Origin: Bryoerythrophyllum caledonicum
Taxonomy: Eukaryota; Streptophyta; Bryopsida; Pottiales; Pottiaceae
DNA length: 64,000 nt
Direction: 5' to 3'
Assembly: GCA_963971425.1 (NCBI GenBank)
Contig: OZ020515.1
Span: 21,324,637-21,388,636 of the forward strand
The notes beneath the pieces are model-generated. The model had not been told where the DNA came from. It searched no databases and worked only from the letters and a program-made list of their open reading frames with translations. The position numbers and the translations under genes were made by a program. The first letter of the stretch is position 1; the number at the start of each line of letters is the position of its first letter. Of the stretch, positions 30,757-42,452 are shown one piece after another.

Positions 30757-33441
30757 TTAGAAATCCGAAAAAGTATGAGAAGTAGGTAGAGGACCATCTC
30801 TGAGCTGGACACGGTGCCTCTCATTCTCAGATCTCACTGTCAAGAATTGCACGGATCTCTTGCCATCAAGACTTCGAATTCGTGCATAGTGGGATCCATC
30901 ATCCAATACTTTAGTCTCCATTCTTGATGCTGTAATATATGGTTGCCCCAAAATCACGGGATAAGCTCCCTGATTTTGGACAAAGAACTTTTGCTCCACT
31001 TCCACATCACCAATCTTTGCTGACACAGCAGGACAAGCTCCAAATAGATGTGTCCGCCCACTATTGGCTGCTCTCATCACCCATCCATGGTTAGTGTCAA
31101 TAGGCCATTTGCCTTTCTCATAGACACTTCGAGACATGATATTTATCTCAGAACCATGGTCTACGAGAGCCAAAATCGGATCATCCATCCCCCCAAGCTT
31201 CACACGCGTCTCGGTGGTGGCTCTAGCCCAACACGGTAGAAAATAATCCGATCTCTCTTCACCTTCTCTTTCCAAAGAATGGACTATGCCGCATTTAAAG
31301 GTATTGGCTTCTATTATAGCCCTTCCCTCAAATGCTGCCACAATGTCCACCTTCTCCATCTTATTTTTCTTCTCTTCTAGAGGTCTTGGTGATTTGGTTG
31401 ATTTCTTCAAGCCGTTCACCCCCTCTAACTCTCCATTTACCACATGATGGCATTCCAAAAGATTCTTTGATTTCGCAAAATCTTTCTTCTCACCAATGGT
31501 GTATCCTTTGGCAATCATGTGCAAAATCTCATCCTCCTCTTCATCAGTGAGACAAAGCTCTTCTTCTTCACCACCATCATCATCTACCGCCCTTTTCTCC
31601 TTTGCCTCTGGCTCACACATCAAGGCAAATACTTGCCCAACCTCTTCCTCTTCATCTTCAGTCATGTGGGTGTCCAAAGCCTTCACCATGACTGTCTCAG
31701 CTGTCATCTGTCTCTTCCTCTTGATGACATCAATAATCAGCTCATGAAAATCCTTCTTGGCAATGCCAAGAGCTTCTCTGAGCGTGAATTCAATCTTGGC
31801 ATCCAAGATTCTCTCTTCCAACACCCCCTTCATGTCAATGGAAGATTCAATATCAGATTTCAACTTATAAGCGGGTCCCTTTCCCTTGCCTTTGTTAGAA
31901 TCTTCTTTTTCTTTGCCCTTCTTGTTGCCACTTGGTTCTCCCCACACTTTCTCAGGTAGTGGTGCATCTCTTGGGTGAACAAATGAAGGTTTAGCAGGCC
32001 TTGAGCGTGTATGAACACCAGGCTTTTCTTCGTTGGCAACCTCTTTTGCACCTTGAGGCCTCTTCTTCTGTGCAGGCTCTTCAACATCACCTTCATCAGC
32101 AGCTCTACCTCTTTTTTCTTCCACAGAGGCTTCGTGTTGCTCATCATCACTTTGCACCTCACCCAAAAATGCTCTGATGCTGATAGCATCCACTGGGTCT
32201 TCCCATCCGGTTGCCTTTCTTATGGCTTGAGCTCCTCTCTTCAATGTTTCAACACATGGAGTCAATTTGGCCTCAACCGGATGATAATCCACTCCAATGG
32301 CAAATGCCTCTGCACCTTGTACATGCATGCCACTTGATCTTCCAGATTTGTCCTCCATTAGCTTCTTCATTCCTCCTTTGCCAAAATTAGTGGGTACTGG
32401 CAAGTCGGTGGCCTTATCATGGATCTTTCCATCCTCGAAGTGCACAATGCCTTCCTTAAGAGCCACATCAAGAGACATACAACCACGAAGGTTGTGGTCT
32501 TCCTCTTCATCGCACCACAAGCACCTCCTCACAAATTTTCTCACACCATCAGATGATTAAGAAGAATTTGATGTTCGTGACTTCCGCAGCTCGTTCATTT
32601 CCACCCTCAACTCCTTGAAACCCTTGATAAGCTCATCGAGGGCACCTCCTTCAACAATTTTTGCAGCCTTTGAAGTAGATGGCTCAGTTTTAGAGGACGC
32701 TGGAGTTTTTGAAAGCTTCTGAGCTGGAGCAACGGTTGCTTCAATTCGAGTGACAACGCCCCTAGACTTCACTCACCGTTGTTTGGCAATAAGAGTGACA
32801 GTCTCTTCAATTCTCCTCCAGTCATTCGTGAAACCACCTTCAGTAGTTCGGTCACCCAAAAGTAGAAGCAGTCTATCTTCCAAAGCAGCATCTGCTGCTT
32901 GAAGAAACAACTCTGCCTTTCTAGTATCCAAAAGGCGTCTCTCTGCCATTGGCAGCTGGCTGTACTTCTTCTCAAAATCACGCAACAACTCATTCGGCCC
33001 CATATCGTTTCCAGGTTGCTGCTCCACCCAATCCAAAAAAGACCTCTTGGTCATCCTCTCCGAATCTTCATCAAAGTATTCATCTCGCAATCTTTCTTCA
33101 AAGATTGTCCAAGATGTCACAGCCTCATCTTCAATTATCTCGCGTATCCGTTCTCGAATCTCAGGTATCACAGCCAAGCCAAAGGTCTCAACCATGCGAT
33201 TTTCTGGCACTTGATGAACCTCCATTTCGCAAAGATACACCCGTAGGAAGCTTGTGATGTTCTTCCCATCAAACCTTCCAATCTTGTCCACAATTCCTTT
33301 CAGAGCTTTCGTGGAACTCTGGCCACCAATCGGCTGTCCTCTCTGTTGCTCCACAAGCATCGCCAGAGCACCAAGAAGCCTCTCCATATTTGGTTGGGCT
33401 CCACCGGAACCATCACCAGTAGCACCTCCAGAATCACCCAT
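30757..33441 (-). pseudogene. gag: Gag-protease, copy 4, broken by two stop codons
   Basis: Same start position as the intact copies, but two premature stops interrupt it. One is an Arg codon CGA to TGA at 32773-32775 (about residue 223), the other a Gln codon CAA to TAA at 32557-32559 (about residue 295), just before the zinc knuckle. Both are C-to-T on the sense strand. The last 595 codons, holding knuckle and protease, remain open but lack a natural start. It shares the Val near residue 30 with copy 3. Confidence 0.93.
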
Positions 33442-33492
33442 TGTCCTCAACAAAGCTAGCAGCCCCAAAGCGCTCTCAGTGGAAGCACCAAA

Positions 33493-36136
33493 TGTCGAGT
33501 AGCGAGAGTTTTTCTTTGGGAAATCGCGGAGATCCTAGCTGCTGCTAAAAATTGTTTGAGAACAAAGATTGTCTCCAAATAAATCTCTAGTCTTGACCAC
33601 CAGATCTTCTTGTCTTCAAATTTTTAATCTTCATTCTTCAATCTTCAATCTTCAAACTCCTCCCCGTTGGCCTATCCTGTGGTGGCTCTAAAGGGTTAAG
33701 GGTAAGGGTAGGTGATAAGAAACCACGGCCTCGGACGGGTAAAACGGGACGGCCAAACCACGAGCTGACCGTCCGAAAGATTGGCTCCTAAACTTCAAAC
33801 CCACGGTGACCAGCAATCGCGCCTTACCGGTGGGAACAACATAAACACGACCGTGTGGGCCATTAACCCCACTTCGCCGCAACAAAGTTTACGAAGCAGA
33901 ATTGAAAAACAACTAGCCTCCAAAACCGGCTGGGAATAACAAATAAAAACAACGAGCCTCCAAAGCCGGCTAGGAATAACAAGCAACACGCGAGTCTTCT
34001 AGTCTTCTTATCTTCAAGTCTTCATGTCTTCTTATCTTCAAGTCTTGAAGTGTTCAAAAACACAAAAGACCTCCCAAAGTTCTTGTCCACACTAGCTGCG
34101 AGCTTCCGATCGATGCCACAGATGATTTGAGCCGCCAAATGCCAAGTGCTATAGTTTTTTGGAAAGCTGGTGCAATAAGCTAATACCCTCCAAAATCTCA
34201 GGTTATTCTAAACTACCTTCTAAAAGTTATGGAGGTTCAAAGTTTGTGCCTTCTTATGTCGATGGCAGCAAACCCTCTCCAACTTCGGCGGCTATAACTT
34301 CTATATTACTATTCTAAATGAGCCGTATAATAGCTTTATAGAAAGCTAATTTAATAAGCTACAACTCCTCTAAATTTCACTTCAAACTAATCTACTCACT
34401 AAAAGTTGTGTAAGCTTAAAACTCACGCCTCCCCACTTCCAAGACGGCAGAACTCTCCTCTACTTAGATGGCTATAACTTTTTCATAGCGCATCTATATG
34501 AGTCGAGTGATAGCTTCTTAGAAAGCTAATACAATGAGGAATGCTTCTCTCAAATTTCAAGTCCGAACACAAAGTATCGAAGCCGTGGTGAAGGCCCGAA
34601 GTTGCTGCTCCTCTAATTGGGTAGCGGCCAACTACTCCTTACTCAATCTCTCATAACTTTTGCGTATGAACTCCAAATTGAACAAAAACACCGCTCAAAG
34701 AAGCGCAACTTCACAAGGAACAACTTCACAAACTTTCATAACATTCTCATGAAAAACGAGTACACACCGCCCGATCTCCTTCTCGGGAATTTTCTCACAG
34801 CACTCTCTACACACCAAAAAAACACACCAAGAGGAAAGGAGAGTCGCCCCTTATCCTTCCACATCAGCCCATGCCTAAGCCACATGGGCATCTAAAGCCT
34901 ATTGGTTAACCTCCAAAAGCACTCTAAAGTCTATCAAGATAAGATAGGAAAGAAACCCCAACCATTGGGCTTCAAAAGGTGTGGTTCCAAAAGAATTCTA
35001 AGACGGTCAAACTTTTTCTTAGTTTCTTTTCTTTTTCTTTCTTGGATCTTGATCTAATGTAAACATAAACATATAACAAACTCCTATATTAACAACTAAA
35101 TGGATTCTACCTTCATCTAACCATATAAAAACTCTAGAATTTGACGGAGTACCGCTGAAACATAACTTGCTCTCCGTTCATCGTTTAAAAAGGTCAGCGG
35201 CCCTCGAAGCCAAAGACGGTGGCCCATCTCATTAGAAAAGCGACTCACCATTTGGCCTTCATTGGTATTTTCAAAACACCCTTCAAACACCATCTGACGG
35301 CCACCCGTCAATGAAGCTTCAGCCTCCAATACAATCACTAGAACTTTCGCGTCCGGTTGTAGATTCACAAATGCAAGTTGCCGTAGACTTGGATCTGGAC
35401 GTGGTTGAACACGACGCTCGGAAGGCCCCGCTTCATCTCGCACTCACCGTCTGGAAGTTGATGGCTGAGAAGATTGAAACGGATCCTCCGGTAATTGCAA
35501 TAACGACAACTCCCACTCATCTGGGTCTTGAGAATCCATACTATCAACTCTAAGCTATCCAAGCTATTGGCTTGAAGCAAATCATGTGAGGCAAAGAAAC
35601 TATCTTCCTTTTTATATCTCTCAGTAACTTCTTTAAGAAGCTTGCCTTCACTGAATTACTCAAATAGCCATAAATAATTCTATTTTAACTAAAAGTAGTC
35701 CGCATCAAAAGATCTGGCTAAAGGACAAGGTCGCGACATTGTACAGTCCCTCAACAGTTGTATAAAGCCACCTTGAGTCCACTAATGGTCGCCAAGTTGC
35801 GGACTTGGTTGGCTGTCAAGGTCCGTCGATTGTTGCCTGCCGGTTCCGGGTTCGAGCTTTATCAAACTCGTTGAACGGCCTGGATAGTTGCAACTTGGTA
35901 CTTGCTAGTGAAAGCAGGAAATAAGCAGCCAACCGGCCACCTACGCTTCCCTGAGCTACAGTGACAAGATGCAGGCTTCCAAGTTATGCTAACAAGCTCC
36001 GGTTACCCCCCCATTGAACCAAACCGTGGATTTCTCCACGACCCCAACCTTTTGTATCCTTCTCCTCATATTCTATCCGATGTCTAAGGCAACATCTTTA
36101 ATATTTTCACACAATATATTAATTTACAACGCGACA
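33493..36136 (-). repeat. LTR 4 (2644 bp), between copies 4 and 5
   Basis: Same ends and layout as LTR 1. It has G at the 7323-equivalent site and A at the 8621-equivalent site. It carries the private change at 35446 that creates a stop in its ORF. Confidence 0.88.
35117..35539 (-). pseudogene. LTR-encoded ORF, copy 4, truncated by a stop codon
   Basis: The ATG at 35539 is present, but Arg codon 33 is changed from CGA to TGA (plus-strand 35444-35446), leaving a 32-residue peptide. The altered base sits in the context GGCGAGTG, the same as one of the two gag stops of copy 4. Residue 14 is Leu. Confidence 0.6.
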
Positions 36137-36188
36137 TGCACCCCCTCTAAACCTGCACATCCTCTGGTATGTGCCAAGTTTAGCCTTC

Positions 36189-39100
36189 TTAATTTTCCTC
36201 CGCGCTTTGATTATCATTCTCTGACTCTTCCTCTGTTTCTGGTTGAGTATCAGACGCATCAAAGTCATTGATTTCTAACCCTCCACCTCTTCTCCGAAAC
36301 ACTTTGATACGCTTGCCGGCCACAGGAATCCTTAATGGAGTTCCATCCAATTCTCGTAGTGAGTAAGTAGCATTATTATGCACTTTGATCACCACGTAAG
36401 GTCCAAACCATCGCCTTGCAAACTTTCTGACTGTACTGTGTTGATGCTCCAAAGTACTATCAAACACCAACACCCAGTCTCCTTCTTCAATCTTCCTCAT
36501 TCTCAAACGGTGGGTTCTATCAAATCTTTCCTTGTTGCCAAGCCTAGCAGCCTTGAGCCTTTCCAAAGCTTTTTGCATATGCTCGGGCAATCTTCCAAGC
36601 TGCTGAATGCGTAGCTCCAATAGTTTTTCTGTTGTAACATTGTCTTCCCAAGATAGAAATACCCAGGTTGGAATAGATTCTTCTCCAGGCATTATAGGTT
36701 TGTGTCCATGCATAAGCTCAACCGGCATATAACCAGTGACTGTGCTATGTGTGGTTCTATCAGCCCATAGAGCAAACGGGAGCAATCTTGGCCAAAGGTT
36801 AGGCTTTCCTTTACAGGCCTTAACCAATGCGTGAATGATAGGAGGATGACCTCTCTCAATCTTGCCATTGGCCTCCGGATTGTAAGCCGTTGTCAGCCTC
36901 AATTGCACCCCATATCTTTGGAAGAATTCTCGTGCTTCACTAGCATCCAATTCTCCTCTATCTGCTCGCATTCGACCAATACTCCCATACCGACTGAAAA
37001 TATCCTCGAGTATAAATCGGCAAATCCCTTCTGTCCCCTTGGTTCGCAAAGCCCTTCCTTCAACAAAATTTGAAAGTTCTTCTCTTGCCAATACAAGATA
37101 TTTCATTCCCCAAATCCCAGGTGGCATCGCAACCAAATCAATCATCCATTGAAAGTGAATGGAAGGAGGGTAAGTGGGATGCAGTTCATCTCTATGTCGG
37201 ATCTTTGATTGCAGCTGACATGTAATACATGAAGCCACAAACTCCTCAACGTCCTTGTATAAGCCCTTCCACCAATATCGTTCCTTGATTTTTGTGTAAG
37301 TGGCCCAAATCCCTCTGTGACCAGCCCAAAGTGCATCATGAAATTCCTTGAGCACTTGTACTTTGGTCTCAAAATCACCCACTACTCTCAAAGGTAATTC
37401 ATCAGCCCTCTTCCATAGGAATCCATTACGTAAAAGATATCCATAGGACTGTTGTCTGATGTCTTTGAAGGTCTTTTCAATCCATCCTTCTTGCCTCTTC
37501 AAAGTGCTCAAATAAAGTCCAATTTCTTTGAGCCTCCCTTCATATAACTCTTCTTTGAATGACAATATCTCATTCTTTGAACGTCCTCCATTTGTAGCCA
37601 ACACATATGCTTCATCTGAGTGGTCCTCACTGTCTCCATGAGCCATCATTTCTTCTTCGTGAAAGTATCTGGCTCTTGATAACATATCCGCCACAAGATT
37701 CTTCTTCCCAATAATGTGTACCAAAACTGGGTTCAAAGATTTGATGTATGCTATCCATCGCAACATAGCAATGTCCGGTGAAGAGCAGTTGGCAATCATG
37801 CCAAGAAGAGGTAAGCAGTCAGTCTCTAATACAACATTTGCGCCAATCAAGTAGTTTCTGTCTGCTTTCAAAGCTGTTAGCGCACCCCAAAGCTCTCTCT
37901 TGACTTGTGGATATGCCCTTTGACGTTCCGTAAGGATCCTTGCTCCAAATCGGATAGCAAACCGATTCCCTTCTGCATCATCTTGGCCAATAGCCCATCC
38001 AATGGCTATAGGACTTGTATCAACTGTCACAATCACCGGTCTCTCACTCTTGTATTCCACTTGTTTTAGAACCGGTGGTGACTCTAAAATCTTCTTCAAC
38101 TCCTCCATAGCCAAAGTTTGCTCTTGTTCCCAAAGAAATTTGTTCCTCTTTCTCAAAAGTTTATAAAGAGGCTCGGATATATGAGCAAAATGAGGTATCC
38201 AAATTTGATAGAAGACACAAGCTCCTAGAAACCTCCTTACTTCAGTGACATTGCTACAGGCTTTCATTCTGCCAATAGCATCCACTTTCTCAGGGTTAGG
38301 TTTCCGCCCAAATCTCCCACATAGATGTCCAACCACTAAGATTTCATCTACTCCAAACTTGGACTTGTCAATGGACAGAGTTAAATCCACCTCTTCAAGT
38401 CTGCTCAAGATCTTGTTTACATCACTGATATGCTCGTTTACAAATACTCTGCATCCATCGTCTTGAACAGTACAGTCTCTTCTTGCCTCCGCACAACCTT
38501 TTATAGGAATATCATCTACAAAAGGTATTGTTTTCTCAGGTATAAAGTCTCTCAGAATTTGATTCATAGCATTTTGCATATGTGCTACCGAATTAGTAGC
38601 ACCTTGAGGCAATGTACACATTCGCACTAATCCAAGTGGAGTTTTCATGGTTGTCAGATCTCTACTCTCAGCTGCAAGCTGGAATTGATCATAACCAGAA
38701 TATAGGTCTCCAATGGAATAAATAGCATGCCCCGCAAATGCTTCTGCCACTTCATCAACAATAGGTCCAGATCCTTTGTTTCTGATCGTCACCTTGTTAG
38801 CTGGCTGCATATCTTGAATAAATCGCAATGCCCCAGACTTTTTTGGTACGGTGAACCAACGATTGGAATATGGAGCCATCGAAGGCTCAAGTATCCCCAT
38901 GTGTATCTTCTCCTTCAACAAATCAATCAATTTGGGAAGTAGTGCCCGTGGTACAGGTATTGGCTTCAAATCCCAAGGCACATGCGGCACAGTAAAAATA
39001 ACCATCGGCGCAACCACACTTGGTTGTACACATCCAATCTCATCTGGTGAAGAAGCAAAGGCCTTTCCATGCTTAGAGAGCATATCTTGGAACTTCTTCT

Positions 39101-39702
39101 TTTCTAGCTCCGTTAAGAATACATCCCCTCCAATTTTCAAATTTGTCAATGTTTCTTCTGTAAACTTGTGACCAATTGTCTTGGCCCCTCTCAAACTCGG
39201 TTCTCTCCCCGCTTGTCTGATGTGCTCATCCGTGTCAGATGGTAATTGGGTCGCCACAGGTTTGACTTTCTTAGCCACTGTTTTGTACTTGGTGTTCACC
39301 ATGGCCTCATATTTCAACCCATGGCTTTGACAAACACCAGCTTTTGCCACTACATGGCAAATTTCATCATACAATGCTTGTGTATGTATTTTGATTACAA
39401 TATCAGAAGCATTGTTTCTCTCCCTACTAACTTGCAAGTTTTGTAAGACTTGCAAAACATCATCTGCAAAGCCTTGTTCCTCATAGACTCCAGAAATAGT
39501 CTCTTCATCTAAAAGTAAACTCACTCTTTTTTAGATTTTTCTCTATCTTTTTCACCACCCTTCTATGTACAGGTTCCAAATCTTCAACACATGTGAACCG
39601 CGAAAATCCATGCTCTGTAATACTTAAAAACCCACTTTTAATAGTATGTACAGTGGAGGGTCTTGAACTTTCAGATTCTTTTGCACCCGTGGACCTCCAC
39701 AT
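36189..39702 (-). CDS. pol: pol polyprotein, copy 5, 1-nt frame break
   Basis: Six-T form of the homopolymer, so the ATG-started frame ends after 65 codons (39505). The 1111-codon catalytic part is open. It combines the Asp residue of copies 1 and 2 with the EESE tail of copies 3 and 4, showing that the copies are mosaics. Confidence 0.9.
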
Positions 39703-39716
39703 TCCACGTGTGCTGT

Positions 39717-42401
39717 TTAGAAATCCGAAAAAGTATGAGAAGTAGGTAGAGGACCATCTCTGAGCTGGACACGGTGCCTCTCATTCTCAGATCTCACTGT
39801 CAAGAATTGCACGGATCTCTTGCCATCAAGACTTCGAATTCGTGCATAGTGGGATCCATCATCCAATACTTTAGTCTCCATTCTTGATGCTGTAATATAT
39901 GGTTGCCCCAAAATCACGGGATAAGCTCCCTGATTTTGGACAAAGAACTTTTGCTCCACTTCCACATCACCAATCTTTGCTGACACAGCAGGACAAGCTC
40001 CAAATAGATGTGTCCGCCCACTATTGGCTGCTCTCATCACCCATCCATGGTTAGTGTCAATAGGCCATTTGCCTTTCTCATAGACACTTCGAGACATGAT
40101 ATTTATCTCAGAACCATGGTCTACGAGAGCCAAAATCGGATCATCCATCCCCCCAAGCTTCACACGCGTCTCGGTGGTGGCTCTAGCCCAACACGGTAGA
40201 AAATAATCCGATCTCTCTTCACCTTCTCTTTCCAAAGAATGGACTATGCCGCATTTAAAGGTATTGGCTTCTATTATAGCCCTTCCCTCAAATGCTGCCA
40301 CAATGTCCACCTTCTCCATCTTATTTTTCTTCTCTTCTAGAGGTCTTGGTGATTTGGTTGATTTCTTCAAGCCGTTCACCCCCTCTAACTCTCCATTTAC
40401 CACATGATGGCATTCCAAAAGATTCTTTGATTTCGCAAAATCTTTCTTCTCACCAATGGTGTATCCTTTGGCAATCATGTGCAAAATCTCATCCTCCTCT
40501 TCATCAGTGAGACAAAGCTCTTCTTCTTCACCACCATCATCATCTACCGCCCTTTTCTCCTTTGCCTCTGGCTCACACATCAAGGCAAATACTTGCCCAA
40601 CCTCTTCCTCTTCATCTTCAGTCATGTGGGTGTCCAAAGCCTTCACCATGACTGTCTCAGCTGTCATCTGTCTCTTCCTCTTGATGACATCAATAATCAG
40701 CTCATGAAAATCCTTCTTGGCAATGCCAAGAGCTTCTCTGAGCGTGAATTCAATCTTGGCATCCAAGATTCTCTCTTCCAACACCCCCTTCATGTCAATG
40801 GAAGATTCAATATCAGATTTCAACTTATAAGCGGGTCCCTTTCCCTTGCCTTTGTTAGAATCTTCTTTTTCTTTGCCCTTCTTGTTGCCACTTGGTTCTC
40901 CCCACACTTTCTCAGGTAGTGGTGCATCTCTTGGGTGAACAAATGAAGGTTTAGCAGGCCTTGAGCGTGTATGAACACCAGGCTTTTCTTCGTTGGCAAC
41001 CTCTTTTGCACCTTGAGGCCTCTTCTTCTGTGCAGGCTCTTCAACATCACCTTCATCAGCAGCTCTACCTCTTTTTTCTTCCACAGAGGCTTCGTGTTGC
41101 TCATCATCACTTTGCACCTCACCCAAAAATGCTCTGATGCTGATAGCATCCACTGGGTCTTCCCATCCGGTTGCCTTTCTTATGGCTTGAGCTCCTCTCT
41201 TCAATGTTTCAACACATGGAGTCAATTTGGCCTCAACCGGATGATAATCCACTCCAATGGCAAATGCCTCTGCACCTTGTACATGCATGCCACTTGATCT
41301 TCCAGATTTGTCCTCCATTAGCTTCTTCATTCCTCCTTTGCCAAAATTAGTGGGTACTGGCAAGTCGGTGGCCTTATCATGGATCTTTCCATCCTCGAAG
41401 TGCACAATGCCTTCCTTAAGAGCCACATCAAGAGACATACAACCACGAAGGTTGTGGTCTTCCTCTTCATCGCACCACAAGCACCTCCTCACAAATTTTC
41501 TCACACCATCAGATGATTGAGAAGAATTTGATGTTCGTGACTTCCGCAGCTCGTTCATTTCCACCCTCAACTCCTTGAAACCCTTGATAAGCTCATCGAG
41601 GGCACCTCCTTCAACAATTTTTGCAGCCTTTGAAGTAGATGGCTCAGTTTTAGAGGACGCTGGAGTTTTTGAAAGCTTCTGAGCTGGAGCAACGGTTGCT
41701 TCAATTCGAGTGACAACGCCCCTAGACTTCACTCGCCGTTGTTTGGCAATAAGAGTGACAGTCTCTTCAATTCTCCTCCAGTCATTCGTGAAACCACCTT
41801 CAGTAGTTCGGTCACCCAAAAGTAGAAGCAGTCTATCTTCCAAAGCAGCATCTGCTGCTTGAAGAAACAACTCTGCCTTTCTAGTATCCAAAAGGCGTCT
41901 CTCTGCCATTGGCAGCTGGCTGTACTTCTTCTCAAAATCACGCAACAACTCATTCGGCCCCATATCGTTTCCAGGTTGCTGCTCCACCCAATCCAAAAAA
42001 GACCTCTTGGTCATCCTCTCCGAATCTTCATCAAAGTATTCATCTCGCAATCTTTCTTCAAAGATTGTCCAAGATGTCACAGCCTCATCTTCAATTATCT
42101 CGCGTATCCGTTCTCGAATCTCAGGTATCACAGCCAAGCCAAAGGTCTCAACCATGCGATTTTCTGGCACTTGATGAACCTCCATTTCGCAAAGATACAC
42201 CCGTAGGAAGCTTGTGATGTTCTTCCCATCAAACCTTCCAATCTTGTCCACAATTCCTTTCAGAGCTTTCGTGGAACTCTGGCCACCAATCGGCTGTCCT
42301 CTCTGTTGCTCCATAAGCATCGCCAGAGCACCAAGAAGCCTCTCCATATTTGGTTGGGCTCCACCGGAACCATCACCAGTAGCACCTCCAGAATCACCCA
42401 T
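39717..42401 (-). CDS. gag: Gag-protease polyprotein, copy 5 (894 aa)
   Basis: Intact from the ATG at 42401 and identical in protein sequence to copy 1 (Met near residue 30, Arg before the knuckle). Confidence 0.93.
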   Translation of the reverse strand: MGDSGGATGDGSGGAQPNMERLLGALAMLMEQQRGQPIGGQSSTKALKGIVDKIGRFDGKNITSFLRVYLCEMEVHQVPENRMVETFGLAVIPEIRERIREIIEDEAVTSWTIFEERLRDEYFDEDSERMTKRSFLDWVEQQPGNDMGPNELLRDFEKKYSQLPMAERRLLDTRKAELFLQAADAALEDRLLLLLGDRTTEGGFTNDWRRIEETVTLIAKQRRVKSRGVVTRIEATVAPAQKLSKTPASSKTEPSTSKAAKIVEGGALDELIKGFKELRVEMNELRKSRTSNSSQSSDGVRKFVRRCLWCDEEEDHNLRGCMSLDVALKEGIVHFEDGKIHDKATDLPVPTNFGKGGMKKLMEDKSGRSSGMHVQGAEAFAIGVDYHPVEAKLTPCVETLKRGAQAIRKATGWEDPVDAISIRAFLGEVQSDDEQHEASVEEKRGRAADEGDVEEPAQKKRPQGAKEVANEEKPGVHTRSRPAKPSFVHPRDAPLPEKVWGEPSGNKKGKEKEDSNKGKGKGPAYKLKSDIESSIDMKGVLEERILDAKIEFTLREALGIAKKDFHELIIDVIKRKRQMTAETVMVKALDTHMTEDEEEEVGQVFALMCEPEAKEKRAVDDDGGEEEELCLTDEEEDEILHMIAKGYTIGEKKDFAKSKNLLECHHVVNGELEGVNGLKKSTKSPRPLEEKKNKMEKVDIVAAFEGRAIIEANTFKCGIVHSLEREGEERSDYFLPCWARATTETRVKLGGMDDPILALVDHGSEINIMSRSVYEKGKWPIDTNHGWVMRAANSGRTHLFGACPAVSAKIGDVEVEQKFFVQNQGAYPVILGQPYITASRMETKVLDDGSHYARIRSLDGKRSVQFLTVRSENERHRVQLRDGPLPTSHTFSDF

Positions 42402-42452
42402 TGTCCTCAACAAAGCTAGCAGCCCCAAAGCGCTCTCAGTGGAAGCACCAAA

